This document shows positions 40,828-49,691 of a stretch of 64,000 nt of DNA, in pieces. Every line of letters begins with the position of its first letter. Position 1 is the first letter of the stretch. The stretch lies in the NCBI RefSeq assembly GCF_031085175.1, contig NZ_JAVHUY010000001.1, forward strand, positions 124,001 to 188,000. Direction: 5' to 3'. The notes under the pieces are model-generated. The model was not told the DNA's origin. It saw nothing but the letters and a program-made list of their open reading frames with translations, and ran no database searches. Made by a program: the position numbers and the translations under genes. This stretch comes from Phytohabitans maris (GTDB lineage Bacteria > Actinomycetota > Actinomycetes > Mycobacteriales > Micromonosporaceae).

Positions 40828-41967
40828 ATGGCGACAGGTGTATGGCTCGCTGGCGGGCGCGGTTCAGTCGCCGTGACCAGCATTGTCGGTGCGACCGCGA
40901 TCCGGGCCGGGCTGGCCGACCCCACCGGCTGCGTCACCGAGCTGGAGCAGTTACGCAGCCCCGCGCTGCCGGCCCTCGGCGACCTGGTCTTCGGCGGCCA
41001 CGACCCGGCGTCCACCCGGTTGTGCAAGAAGGCCGAGGCCCTCGCCGCGGCCGGCGTGGTGCCGGCCCGCCTGGTCGCCGCGCTCACCGAGGAGCTGGCC
41101 ACCGTCGAGGCGGAGATCCGGCCAGTGCCGGCGGCCGCCACGCAGCTCGAGACCGCCGCGCTCATCGCCGAAGACATCGCCGCGTTCCGCTTCCGGCACA
41201 GCCTGGAACGCGTGGTCGTGGTCAACGTCTCCTCCACCGAGCCGGCTCCCGCCCCGCATCCCGCGCACGGCGACGCGGACGCGCTGCGGCAGGCGCTCGG
41301 CGTGCCCGGCGCGGTGCTGCCGCCCAGCTCGCTCTACGCGTACGCGGCGTTCACCGCCGGTTGCTCCTATGTGGACTTCACGCCGTCGACCGGCGCCCGG
41401 CTGCCCGCCCTCGACGCGCTCGCGCACCGGCACGCCGTGCCGTACGCGGGGCACGACGGCAAGACCGGCGAGACGCTGGTCAAGTCGGTGCTGGCGCCGA
41501 TGTTCGCGATGCGCCACCTGCGCGTGCGCACCTGGTCCGGCACCAACCTGCTGGGCGGCGGCGACGGCGCCAACCTGGCCGACCCGGGGGCCAACGCGGC
41601 CAAGGCGACCAGCAAGCAGCGCGTGCTCGGCGAGACGCTCGGCTACGAGCCGCAGGGCAACACCCGCATCGAGTACGTGGACGACATCGGCGACTTCAAG
41701 ACCGCCTGGGACCTCATCACGTTCAGCGGCTTCCTCGGCACCTCGATGCGGATGGAGTTCACCTGGCACGGCTGCGACTCCGCACTGGCCGCGCCGCTCG
41801 TGCTCGACCTGGCCCGGCTCACCGCCGCCGCGCACAAGTCCGGCCGCAGCGGGCCGCTGACCGAGCTCGCCTTCTTCTTCAAGGATCCACTGGGGACGGT
41901 GCCGCACGCGCTCGCCGAGCAGTGGGCGCTGCTCGCGTCGTTCGTCCGCGGGTTCGCCGATGCCTAG
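40828..41967 (+). CDS. inositol-3-phosphate synthase family protein
   Basis: A protein of 379 residues. NAD-binding WLAGGRGSVAVTSIVGATA at the N-terminus and the family core TWSGTNLLGGGDGANLADPG, QRVLGETLG, RIEYVDDIGDFKTAWDLITF match myo-inositol-1-phosphate synthases, which cyclise glucose 6-phosphate. It is first in an eight-gene run of overlapping genes. In ebo clusters of cyanobacteria and pseudomonads the cyclising enzyme is a dehydroquinate-synthase relative (EboD); here an inositol-phosphate synthase fills the place, as in the SCO3242-type actinobacterial loci. Confidence 0.9.
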   Translation: MATGVWLAGGRGSVAVTSIVGATAIRAGLADPTGCVTELEQLRSPALPALGDLVFGGHDPASTRLCKKAEALAAAGVVPARLVAALTEELATVEAEIRPVPAAATQLETAALIAEDIAAFRFRHSLERVVVVNVSSTEPAPAPHPAHGDADALRQALGVPGAVLPPSSLYAYAAFTAGCSYVDFTPSTGARLPALDALAHRHAVPYAGHDGKTGETLVKSVLAPMFAMRHLRVRTWSGTNLLGGGDGANLADPGANAAKATSKQRVLGETLGYEPQGNTRIEYVDDIGDFKTAWDLITFSGFLGTSMRMEFTWHGCDSALAAPLVLDLARLTAAAHKSGRSGPLTELAFFFKDPLGTVPHALAEQWALLASFVRGFADA

Positions 41968-42823
41968 CCTGCGCGCCCTGGTCGAGCTGGTCCGGGCGCC
42001 CGCCGCACTCTCCGTACCCGGGGATGTCGTCGCCGGCGCGGCCGCGGGTGGCGCGTTCCGGCCGCGCACGGCGGGCCTCGCCGCCGCGTCGGTCTGCCTC
42101 TACTGGTCCGGCATGGCCGCCAACGACTGGGCCGACCGTGAGCTCGACGCGGTGGAGCGCCCCGAACGCCCCATCCCGTCCGGCCGCGTCACACCGTCGC
42201 AGGCCCTCGGCGTGGCGGCCGGCCTGACCGTCGCGGGCGTCGCGCTCGCCGCGCTGGCCGGCGGCCGCCGCGCGCTGGCCGTGGCGCTCCCGCTCGCCGG
42301 GACCGTGTGGGCGTACGACCTGCGGGCCAAGAACACCCCCGCCGGTCCCGCCGTCATGGCCGCCTGCCGCGGGCTGGACGTGCTGCTCGGCGCCGCACCC
42401 GGCCGGGTGGTCCGGGCGCTGCCGGCGGCGCTGACGGTCGCCGCGCACACGTACACGGTGACCGCCCTGTCCCGCCGCGAGGTCTCCGGCGCCGACCGCG
42501 CGCTGCCCGCCGCGACGCTGGCCGGCACGGCCGCCGTCGCCCTCTCCGCCGGCCTGCCCGCGGCCCGCAACGGCCGCGGGGCGGCCGCGGTGCCGGGTGC
42601 GCTCGCCGCGTGGTACGCGGCCGGCTACGGCGCGGCACAGGCCCGGGTCGCCGCCGACCCCTCCGCGGCCCGGGTGCGGGCCGCCGTGGGCGCCGGCATC
42701 ACCGGCCTCCCGCCGCTGCAGGGCGCGCTCGCCGCCAGCGCCGGCGCGCCCGCCACGGGCGTCGTGGTCGCGGCCTTCGCGCCGCTCGCCCGCCGGCTCG
42801 CCCGGAAGGTCTCACCGACATGA
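41960..42823 (+). CDS. eboC: UbiA-family prenyltransferase (EboC/SCO3242 type)
   Basis: An integral membrane protein of 287 residues with about eight helices. The first Asp-rich prenyl-diphosphate motif is NDWADRELD, followed by PERPIPSGR, both typical of UbiA enzymes. The second site is atypical: YDLRAKNTPAG then RGLDVLLGA. It should attach a prenyl group to a polar acceptor, plausibly the inositol phosphate made by the previous enzyme, with a prenyl chain from the synthase at 47578. It overlaps both neighbours. Confidence 0.9.
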   Translation: MPSLRALVELVRAPAALSVPGDVVAGAAAGGAFRPRTAGLAAASVCLYWSGMAANDWADRELDAVERPERPIPSGRVTPSQALGVAAGLTVAGVALAALAGGRRALAVALPLAGTVWAYDLRAKNTPAGPAVMAACRGLDVLLGAAPGRVVRALPAALTVAAHTYTVTALSRREVSGADRALPAATLAGTAAVALSAGLPAARNGRGAAAVPGALAAWYAAGYGAAQARVAADPSAARVRAAVGAGITGLPPLQGALAASAGAPATGVVVAAFAPLARRLARKVSPT

Positions 42824-43674
42824 CGATCCGGTTCGGGTACGGGACCAACGGTTTCGCCAACCACCGCCTCACCGATGCGCTGGCCGTCATCGCCGACCTC
42901 GGGTACGACGGCGTGGCGCTCACGCTCGACCACGACCACCTCGACCCGTTCGCGCCCGATCTGGCCCGCCGCACGGACGCGGTGGCGTCCACACTGGACC
43001 GGCTCGGCCTGTCGGTGGTCATCGAGACCGGCGCCCGGTACCTGCTCGACCCGTGGCACAAGCACGCGCCGACGCTGCTGCACGACGACCCGGCCAAGCG
43101 CTTGGAGTTCCTGCGCCGCGCCGTGCGGATCGGCGCCGACCTGGGCGCCGAGGCGGTCTCGTTCTGGTCCGGCGTCACCCCGGCCGGCGTTGCCGACCCG
43201 TGGGACCGCCTGGTCCGCGGCTGCGCCGAGATCGTCGAGTTCGCGGCGGCGGTGCGGGTGACGCTCGGCTTCGAGCCCGAGCCCGGCATGCTGGTGGACG
43301 ACATCGCCGCCTGGCGCCGGCTCCACGCCGACCTGGGCGCCCCGCCCGGCTTCGGCATCACCCTCGACATCGGACACTGCCGCTGCCTGGAGCCGCTGCC
43401 CGTACCGGAGTGCGTGCTCGCGGTCGCCGACCACCTGGTCAACGTCCAGATCGACGACATGCGCCGCGGCGTGCACGAGCATCTGGAGTTCGGCACCGGC
43501 GAGATCGACTTCCCGCCGGTGCTCCGCGCGCTGTCGGACGCCGGCTACACCGGCCTGGTCGCCGTCGAGCTGCCCCGCCACTCGCACGCCGCCCCGACGG
43601 TCGCCGCCCAGTCCGTCGAGTTCCTCCGCAAGGCCGAGCGGGATGGGGAGGCTGTGTATGACAACGTTGAATGA
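42820..43674 (+). CDS. sugar phosphate isomerase/epimerase-like TIM-barrel enzyme
   Basis: A cytosolic protein of 284 residues, ATG 42820 within the ATGA overlap. FGYGTNGFANHRLTDALAVI, LGFEPEPGMLVDD, ITLDIGHCRCLE, VNVQIDDMRRGVHEHLEFGTGEIDF and GLVAVELPRHSH carry the Glu, Asp and His metal ligands of the AP-endonuclease-2/xylose-isomerase fold. It has no leader, unlike the relative at 29573. It probably isomerises or epimerises the cluster intermediate. Confidence 0.88.
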   Translation: MTIRFGYGTNGFANHRLTDALAVIADLGYDGVALTLDHDHLDPFAPDLARRTDAVASTLDRLGLSVVIETGARYLLDPWHKHAPTLLHDDPAKRLEFLRRAVRIGADLGAEAVSFWSGVTPAGVADPWDRLVRGCAEIVEFAAAVRVTLGFEPEPGMLVDDIAAWRRLHADLGAPPGFGITLDIGHCRCLEPLPVPECVLAVADHLVNVQIDDMRRGVHEHLEFGTGEIDFPPVLRALSDAGYTGLVAVELPRHSHAAPTVAAQSVEFLRKAERDGEAVYDNVE

Positions 43675-44248
43675 GCTGCGGGCGGCCGTACCCGCGCAGG
43701 GGTGGCTGGGCGAGGCGCTGGAGCGCGTCGCGGGCGATCCGGGCGCGATCGGGCGGCTCTTCCCAGCGGCCGGGCGGCGGGTCGGGCGGGACGCGCTCGC
43801 GGACGTACCGGGCTGGAGTGCCGACGAGGCGGCGCGGGTGCAGTTGCTCGCGGCGCTGCCGGCGGACCGGGTCGCGGCCGAGGCGGAAGGGCTCTACCGG
43901 TACGGCGACGCGGCCGAGAAGCGGGCCGTGCTCAAGGCCCTGCCGCTGCTGCCGATCGCGGACGAGGGCGTGCCGCTGCTGCAGGACGCGATCCGCACCA
44001 ACGACACCCGGCTGGTGGCCGCCGCCCTCGGGCCGTACGCCCGGCACCTGGACGACGCGGCCTGGCGGCAGGCGGTGCTCAAGTGCGTCTTCATGGGGCT
44101 GCCGCTCTCCAGTGTGGACAGTCTCGACGAGCGGGCCGACGCCGAGCTCGCCACCATGCTCCGCGGGCTGGTCGAGGAGCGCCAGGCGGCCGGCCGCGAC
44201 ATGGCCCCCGACGCGCTCGCCCTGCTCGACCGGTTGAAGGGACTCTGA
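43658..44248 (+). CDS. eboA: EboA-domain protein
   Basis: A protein of 196 residues starting at ATG 43658, 17 nt inside the preceding gene, with GGGGAG upstream. It is all-helical and repeat-like (ALPADRVAAEAEGLYRYGD, EKRAVLKALPLLPIADEG, LVAAALGPYARHLDDAAWRQ, VLKCVFMGLPLSSVDSLDER), the pattern of EboA proteins. The role of EboA is not biochemically settled. Identification rests on this pattern and on its place directly before the EboB-like gene. Confidence 0.82.
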   Translation: MTTLNELRAAVPAQGWLGEALERVAGDPGAIGRLFPAAGRRVGRDALADVPGWSADEAARVQLLAALPADRVAAEAEGLYRYGDAAEKRAVLKALPLLPIADEGVPLLQDAIRTNDTRLVAAALGPYARHLDDAAWRQAVLKCVFMGLPLSSVDSLDERADAELATMLRGLVEERQAAGRDMAPDALALLDRLKGL

Positions 44249-45096
44249 TGCGCATCTTCGACCCGCACATCCACATGACCTCCCGGACCACCGACGACTA
44301 CGAGCGGATGGCCGCCGCCGGCATCACCGCCATCGTGGAACCGGCGTTCTGGCTGGGGCAGCCGCGTACGAGCGTCGGCTCGTTCACCGACTACTTCGAC
44401 TCGCTCGTCGGGTGGGAGCCGTTCCGGGCCAGCCAGTTCGGCGTACGGCACCACGCCACGATCGCGCTCAACCCCAAGGAGGCCAACGACCCCCGCTGCC
44501 GCGAGGTGCTCGACCTGCTCCCGCGCTACCTGGAGAAGGACGGTGTGGTCGCGGTCGGCGAGGTCGGGTACGACTCGATGACCCCCGAAGAGGACGAGGT
44601 CTTCGCCGCCCAGCTCGCCCTCGCGGTGGAGCACGAGCTGCCCGCGCTGGTCCACACGCCGCACCGGGACAAGGCCCGCGGCACCGAGCGGACCCTCGCG
44701 GTCGTCGCCGAGTCGGGCATCGAGCCGGGGCACGTCGTCGTCGACCACCTCAACGAGGTGACCGTCGGGCTGGTCCGCGACTCCGGCTGCTGGCTCGCCT
44801 TCTCCATCTACCCGGACACCAAGATGTCGCCGCCGCGCATGGTGAATATCCTGCGGGAGTACGGGCTGGAGCGGATGCTCGTCAACTCGGCCGCCGACTG
44901 GGGACGCTCGGATCCGCTGCTGACCCGTACGACGGCCGACGCGATGCTGGCGGCCGGTTTCAGCGAAGACGACGTCGACCGCGTGCTGTGGCGCAACCCG
45001 GTGGACTTCTACGGGCAGTCCGGCCGCCTCGATCTGTCCGATGTGGAGAAGGAAGCCACCTTCGCCGGCAACTCGATCCTGCGCGGGGGCAGCTGA
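44248..45096 (+). CDS. eboB: TatD-family metal-dependent hydrolase (EboB)
   Basis: A protein of 282 residues with the amidohydrolase metal ligands in order: DPHIHM (residues 5-10), GEVGYDS, LVHTPHRDK, VVDHLNEV and NSAADWGRSDP. EboB proteins are TatD-like hydrolases that prepare the cluster metabolite. Starts in a TGATG overlap with eboA and ends the same way with eboE. Confidence 0.9.
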   Translation: MRIFDPHIHMTSRTTDDYERMAAAGITAIVEPAFWLGQPRTSVGSFTDYFDSLVGWEPFRASQFGVRHHATIALNPKEANDPRCREVLDLLPRYLEKDGVVAVGEVGYDSMTPEEDEVFAAQLALAVEHELPALVHTPHRDKARGTERTLAVVAESGIEPGHVVVDHLNEVTVGLVRDSGCWLAFSIYPDTKMSPPRMVNILREYGLERMLVNSAADWGRSDPLLTRTTADAMLAAGFSEDDVDRVLWRNPVDFYGQSGRLDLSDVEKEATFAGNSILRGGS

Positions 45097-46202
45097 TGCA
45101 CCTGAGCTACTGCACCAACGTGCACCCGGCCGAAGACTTCGACGGGATCGTGCGGCAGTTCGACACGTACGCCGTGGCGATCCGCCGGCACCTCGACGCC
45201 GACGTGCTCGGGCTGGGGCTGTGGCTGGCCGCCCCGCTCGCCGCCGAGCTGGCCGCCGATGCCGCGCTGCGCCAGCGGCTCCGCCGCGAGCTGGACGCGC
45301 GCGGGCTGGAGGTGGTGACCCTCAACGGCTTTCCGTACGAGGCGTTTCAGGCCCCGGTGGTGAAGCTCGGCGTCTACCACCCGGACTGGACCGACCGGCG
45401 CCGCCTGGACTACACATTGGACCTCGCCCGCGTCCTGGTCGACCTGCTGCCCGACCACGCGGCCCGCGGCTCCATCTCCACGCTGCCGCTGGCCTGGCGC
45501 GAGCCGTGGGACGCCGGCCGGGCGGGCGCCGCCGCGCGGATGCTGGACGAGCTGGCCGCCGGGCTGGCCGGGATCGCCGAGCGCGCGGGCCGGCCGGTGC
45601 GGGTGGCGTTCGAGCCGGAGCCGGGCTGCGTCGTGGAGACCACCGCCCAAGCCGTCACCGCGCTGTCCGGTGTGGACACCGAGTGGCTCGGTGTCTGCCT
45701 CGACCTGGCCCACCTCGCCTGCGCCTGGGAGGAGCCGGCCGAGGCGCTGGCCCGCCTCCGGGCGGCCGGCCTGCCGGTGGTCAAGGTGCAGGTCTCCGCC
45801 GCGCTGGAGGCCGCCGACCCGGTCGCCGCGGCCGAGGTGCTCCAGGGGTACGTCGAGCCGCGCTTCCTGCACCAGACCCGCTCGGCGTACGGGGACGCCG
45901 CCGACGACCTGGACGAGGCGCTGGAACGGGAGCTGAAAGGCCCGTGGCGGGTGCATTACCACGTGCCGCTGCACGCCGAGCCGGCCGCGCCGCTCGCCTC
46001 CACCGTGCCGGTGCTCCGCGCCGCCATGCGCGAGCTGCTGGCCACTCCCGAGCCGGCGTGCGACCACTTCGACGTGGAGACGTACACGTGGGGTGTGCTC
46101 CCGCAGGAGCAGCGCCCCCGCACTGACGCCGAGGTGGCCGCGGGGATCGCGGCCGAGCTCGCCTTTGCCCGTGCCCTGATGAGCGAGGAGGCAACAGCAT
46201 GA
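45096..46202 (+). CDS. eboE: EboE metabolite-traffic TIM-barrel protein
   Basis: A protein of 368 residues. The opening LSYCTNVHPAEDFDGIVRQF is characteristic of EboE; VTLNGFPYEAFQAPVVKLGVY, VAFEPEPGCVVETT, GVCLDLAHLACAWEEP and HYHVPLHAEP follow the xylose-isomerase-like barrel. EboE is known from scytonemin and Pseudomonas ebo clusters as required for moving or processing the product. Coupled to its neighbours by ATGA overlaps. Confidence 0.92.
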   Translation: MHLSYCTNVHPAEDFDGIVRQFDTYAVAIRRHLDADVLGLGLWLAAPLAAELAADAALRQRLRRELDARGLEVVTLNGFPYEAFQAPVVKLGVYHPDWTDRRRLDYTLDLARVLVDLLPDHAARGSISTLPLAWREPWDAGRAGAAARMLDELAAGLAGIAERAGRPVRVAFEPEPGCVVETTAQAVTALSGVDTEWLGVCLDLAHLACAWEEPAEALARLRAAGLPVVKVQVSAALEAADPVAAAEVLQGYVEPRFLHQTRSAYGDAADDLDEALERELKGPWRVHYHVPLHAEPAAPLASTVPVLRAAMRELLATPEPACDHFDVETYTWGVLPQEQRPRTDAEVAAGIAAELAFARALMSEEATA

Positions 46203-47581
46203 CGCCGCTGGTCGTCATCGACGTGGTCGGGTTGACGCCCCGGCTGCTGGCGCACATGCCGCGGCTGAGGGCCGTGGCCGACGCCGGCTTCCACGCCTCG
46301 CTCGGCACCGTGCTGCCGGCGGTCACCTGCACCGTGCAGTCGACGTTCCTGACCGGGGAGACACCCGCCGGGCACGGGATCGTGGGCAACGGCTGGTACT
46401 TCCGGGACGTCGGCGACGTGCTGCTGTGGCGCCAGCACAACGCGCTCGTCGGCGGCGAGAAGCTGTGGCACGCGGCCCGCAAGGCCCAGCCCGGCTACAC
46501 GGTGGCCAACGTCTGCTGGTGGTACGCGATGGGCGCCGACGTCAACTGGACGGTCACGCCGCGCCCCATCTACTACGCGGACGGGCGCAAGGAACCGGAC
46601 TGCTACACCGATCCGCCGGAGCTGCACGACGACCTCGTCGGCGCGCTGGGCGGCTTCCCGCTCTTCACGTACTGGGGTCCGGGCGCCGCAATGCCCTCCT
46701 CGGCCTGGATCTGCAAGGCGGCCGAGAAGATCATGGCAGACCACAACCCCGACCTCACCCTCGTGTACGTGCCCCACCTCGACTACGACCTGCAACGCTT
46801 CGGCCCCTCCTCGCCGCAGGCGGTCGCCGCCGCGACGGCGCTCGACCGGGTGCTCGGCCCGCTGCTCGACGCGGCCAAGGCACGGGAGGCGACGGTGGTG
46901 GCGCTCTCCGAGTACGGCATCACCGACGCGAGCCGCCCGGTCGACGTCAACCGGATGCTGCGCCGCGAGGGCCTGCTCCGGGTGTACACACAGGACGGTA
47001 TGGAGTACCTGGATCCGTGGACGTCCCGGGCGTTCGCGGTCGCCGACCACCAGATCGCCCACGTGTACGTGAAGGATCCGGCCGACATCCCCGCGGTCGC
47101 CAAGCTCTGCTCCACTCTGGACGGCGTCGCCGAGGTGCTGGACGAGGCGGGCAAGGCGGCGCACGGCCTGGACCACGAGCGCTCCGGCGAGCTGGTGCTG
47201 GTGGCCGAGCCGGACGCCTGGTTCACGTACTACTACTGGCTCGACGACGCCCGCGCCCCCGACTTCGCCCGGCTCGTCGAGATCCACCGCAAGCCCGGGT
47301 ACGACCCGGCCGAGCTCTTCTTCGATCCGGCCGCGCCGGCGGCGGCGAAGCGGCGGGCGGCCACCGCGCTGGCCCGCAAGAAGCTCGGCATGCGCTACAT
47401 GATGAGCGTCGTCGGCCTGGACGCCGGCGCGAAAGCGGTGCGCGGCAGCCACGGCCGGCTCCCGGCGCACCCCAACGACGCCCCCGTGCTCATCTGCTCG
47501 GACCGCTCGGCGGCCCGCCCGCACCTCGCCGCGACGGAGGTCAAGCGCTTCCTGCTCAGCCTGGCCGGGCTGACGTCATGA
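46199..47581 (+). CDS. eboF: alkaline-phosphatase-superfamily phosphodiesterase (EboF-like)
   Basis: A protein of 460 residues of the nucleotide-pyrophosphatase/phosphodiesterase type. VVIDVVGLTPRLL carries the first metal ligand; PAVTCTVQSTFLTGETPAGHG carries the Thr nucleophile and the conserved HGI; YVPHLDYDLQRFGP, ALSEYGITD and VADHQIAHVY give further metal ligands. It lacks a signal peptide, so it acts in the cytosol. It may remove a phosphate or nucleotide group from the cluster intermediate. Confidence 0.88.
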   Translation: MTPLVVIDVVGLTPRLLAHMPRLRAVADAGFHASLGTVLPAVTCTVQSTFLTGETPAGHGIVGNGWYFRDVGDVLLWRQHNALVGGEKLWHAARKAQPGYTVANVCWWYAMGADVNWTVTPRPIYYADGRKEPDCYTDPPELHDDLVGALGGFPLFTYWGPGAAMPSSAWICKAAEKIMADHNPDLTLVYVPHLDYDLQRFGPSSPQAVAAATALDRVLGPLLDAAKAREATVVALSEYGITDASRPVDVNRMLRREGLLRVYTQDGMEYLDPWTSRAFAVADHQIAHVYVKDPADIPAVAKLCSTLDGVAEVLDEAGKAAHGLDHERSGELVLVAEPDAWFTYYYWLDDARAPDFARLVEIHRKPGYDPAELFFDPAAPAAAKRRAATALARKKLGMRYMMSVVGLDAGAKAVRGSHGRLPAHPNDAPVLICSDRSAARPHLAATEVKRFLLSLAGLTS

Positions 47582-48648
47582 CCGCTGTCGTCGCCCAGGG
47601 GTCCGAACTGGACGACCTGCGCGGACGCTTCGACGCCGAGCTCGCGGCGTTCATCGACCGGCAGGACCCGGACTGGCCGGACGGCGCGCCGCGGGGCGTG
47701 CTGGCGACGCTGCGCCGCTTCGTGCTCGCGGGCGGCAAGCGGCTGCGGCCGATGTTCTGCTACTGGGGCTGGCGTGGCGCCGGCGGCCTGGACCGCCAGG
47801 AGGTGGTCGTCGCGGCCGCCGCGCTGGAGCTGTTCCACGCGTTCGCGCTCATCCACGACGACATCATGGACGGCAGTGACCGGCGCCGCGGCGAGCCGTC
47901 GGTGCACAAGGTCTTCGCCGAGCTGCACACCAAGTCGATGTGGCGCGGCGACCCGGCCTCGTTCGGGCGCAACACCGCGCTGCTCTGCGGCGACCTCTGC
48001 GCGGCCTGGGCCGACCAGATGTTTCACGAGTGCGGGCTGCCGCCCGGGCAGATCCACCGCGGGTACGGCGTCTTCGCGCACATGCGCACCGAGGTCATCG
48101 CCGGCCAGTACCTCGACCTGGTCTCCGGCGTCGGCGACGGCTCGGTGGCGAGCGCGCTCACGGTGATCCGGATGAAGGCGGCCCGCTACACGGTGACCCG
48201 GCCGCTGCAGATCGGCGCCGGGCTGGCCGGGGGAGGGGCGGAGCTGCACTCCGCGTACGCCGCGTTCGGCGACCCGCTCGGCGACGCGTTCCAGCTCCGC
48301 GACGACGTGCTCGGCGTCTTCGGCGACCCCGCGCTCACCGGAAAGTCCATCCTGGACGATCTGCGCGAGGGGAAGCCGACCGTGATGATGGCGCTGGCCC
48401 GCAGCGGCGCCGACCGGGCACAGGCCGCCCGGCTGCGGGACCTGTTCGGAAACCCGGACCTCGACGCCGGCGGCGCCGAGGAGCTGCGCGCGATCATCGT
48501 CGACACCGGCGCGCTCGACCGCATCGAGCAGATGATCCGGGTACGCGCGGACGCGGCCGTCGCCGCCCTCGCCGGTGCCCCGATCTCCGCCGACGCGCGC
48601 GACGCGCTGGTGGCCCTGGCCGGCTCGGCGATCGACCGGCAGCGCTGA
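47578..48648 (+). CDS. polyprenyl diphosphate synthase
   Basis: A protein of 356 residues that chains isopentenyl units. First Asp-rich motif DDIMDGSDRRRGEP, with AGGKRLRPMF and FALIH before it; second region QLRDDVLGVFGDPALTGKSILDDLREGKPT, where DDVLG replaces DDxxD, as is common in actinobacterial members. It ends the ebo-type operon and overlaps the phosphodiesterase gene by 4 nt, so it probably supplies the prenyl donor for the UbiA enzyme. GGCGGTAAAGGTGAACCGCC-like hairpins follow the stop. Confidence 0.92.
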   Translation: MTAVVAQGSELDDLRGRFDAELAAFIDRQDPDWPDGAPRGVLATLRRFVLAGGKRLRPMFCYWGWRGAGGLDRQEVVVAAAALELFHAFALIHDDIMDGSDRRRGEPSVHKVFAELHTKSMWRGDPASFGRNTALLCGDLCAAWADQMFHECGLPPGQIHRGYGVFAHMRTEVIAGQYLDLVSGVGDGSVASALTVIRMKAARYTVTRPLQIGAGLAGGGAELHSAYAAFGDPLGDAFQLRDDVLGVFGDPALTGKSILDDLREGKPTVMMALARSGADRAQAARLRDLFGNPDLDAGGAEELRAIIVDTGALDRIEQMIRVRADAAVAALAGAPISADARDALVALAGSAIDRQR

Positions 48649-48710
48649 GGCGGGCCCGCCGGCGGGGGGCGGTAAAGGTGAACCGCCCTCGCGAAGTGGC
48701 GGCACGCGGT

Positions 48711-48721
48711 TGTGGCAGACT
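48711..48721 (+). promoter_or_regulatory. promoter-like motif TGTGGCAGACT
   Basis: It begins 48 nt before ATG 48759. Close copies begin 49 nt before the start at 51876 and 50 nt before the start at 62084. Probably a -10 region for this class of promoter. Confidence 0.5.
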
Positions 48722-48758
48722 CTGAGCCGTCCGTGACGGGACCGCTCGGGAGGTGACC

Positions 48759-48797
48759 ATGGCGCTACGGGTGGTAGCGGCGTGGCCGGCGTCATGA
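48759..48797 (+). CDS. 12-codon leader ORF coupled to the sulfotransferase
   Basis: An excellent GGGAGGTGACC site precedes ATG 48759, which encodes MALRVVAAWPAS and stops at 48795-48797. The stop overlaps the sulfotransferase ATG (48794) as ATGA, so ribosomes ending here would restart on the main gene, which has no ribosome site of its own. There are no Cys codons, so it is unlike known cysteine attenuators; it includes a rare CTA Leu codon. Confidence 0.55.
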   Translation: MALRVVAAWPAS

Positions 48798-49627
48798 ACC
48801 GCCGTCCCGCGGTCGACACGGTGCGCCGGGCCGTGCGCAGCACCCGCGCCTGGGCTCGCGCGGTGGCTCCGGGCGCGCTGCCCGACTTCCTCGTGATCGG
48901 CGGCCAGCGGTGCGGCACCACCTCGCTGCACCGGTACCTCGCCGAGCACCCGCAGGTGCGCGCCGCGGCCGGCAAGGAGATCCAGTTCTTCAGCATCCAC
49001 TATGGACGCGGGGAGCGCTGGTACCGGGGGCACTTCCCGGCGCCGATGGCCGGGCGGTTGAGCTTCGAGGCGAGCCCGTACTACCTGTTTCACCCGCGCG
49101 CTGCCGAGCGGGCGGCGGCGACGCTGCCGAACGGGCGCTTCATCGCGCTGCTGCGCGACCCGGTCGAGCGGGCCTACTCGCACTACCTGCAAACCCGGTC
49201 GTACGGCGTGGAGCCGCTCACCTTCGCCGAGGCGATCGCCGCCGAGCACGACCGGCTCGCCTGGGCGCTGCGCGCCGGGCCGGACAGCCGGGCCGCCCAC
49301 GCGGTGCTACGCCGGTACTCGTACGCGGCCCGCGGGCGGTACGCGGAGCAGCTGGAGCGGTGGCTCCGGCACGTGCCGCGCGAGCGCCTCATGGTCGTGC
49401 GGAGCGAGGACTTCTACGCCGACCCCGCCTCGACGTACGCGGAGCTGCTGGAGTTTCTCGACCTGGAGCCGTTTCTGCCGCCCCGGTTTGCCCAGCACAC
49501 CCGGCGGGTGGAGCGGGGTGGGCCGCCGGCGGAGGTGGCCCGGTCGCTGCGCGACTACTTCGTGCCGTACAACGCGCGGCTCGCGGAGCTGCTGCGCTGG
49601 CGCGACCCCTGGCCCGGCTCCGACTGA
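48794..49627 (+). CDS. sulfotransferase
   Basis: A cytosolic protein of 277 residues of the PAPS-dependent Sulfotransfer family. The 5'-phosphosulfate loop is LVIGGQRCGTTSLHRYL and the 3'-phosphate site IALLRDPVERAYSHYLQTR; RLMVVRSEDFYADPASTY is the third conserved block. It is related to heparan and lipid sulfotransferases and could modify a sugar or lipid. GTG 48782 is an alternative start, but ATG 48794 is coupled to the leader ORF. It follows the ebo-type operon after a terminator and may be independent of it. Confidence 0.92.
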   Translation: MNRRPAVDTVRRAVRSTRAWARAVAPGALPDFLVIGGQRCGTTSLHRYLAEHPQVRAAAGKEIQFFSIHYGRGERWYRGHFPAPMAGRLSFEASPYYLFHPRAAERAAATLPNGRFIALLRDPVERAYSHYLQTRSYGVEPLTFAEAIAAEHDRLAWALRAGPDSRAAHAVLRRYSYAARGRYAEQLERWLRHVPRERLMVVRSEDFYADPASTYAELLEFLDLEPFLPPRFAQHTRRVERGGPPAEVARSLRDYFVPYNARLAELLRWRDPWPGSD

Positions 49628-49638
49628 CCCGGGTAGGC

Positions 49639-49684
49639 CCGGCGGGTCTCCGTGGGTCCGCCGACATCCACCGAGACCCGCCGG
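49639..49684. terminator. bidirectional terminator
   Basis: CCGGCGGGTCTC (49639-49650) pairs perfectly with 49673-49684, and GTGG/CCAC extend the stem inward. It fills the 64-nt gap between two convergent genes. Confidence 0.75.
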
Positions 49685-49691
49685 AAGCTCC

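Noticed and set aside
48293-48340. Second Asp motif of the polyprenyl synthase (DDVLG) as a loss of function
   Set aside because: DDVLG followed by GDP and GK is common in active actinobacterial synthases, so it is not evidence of decay.
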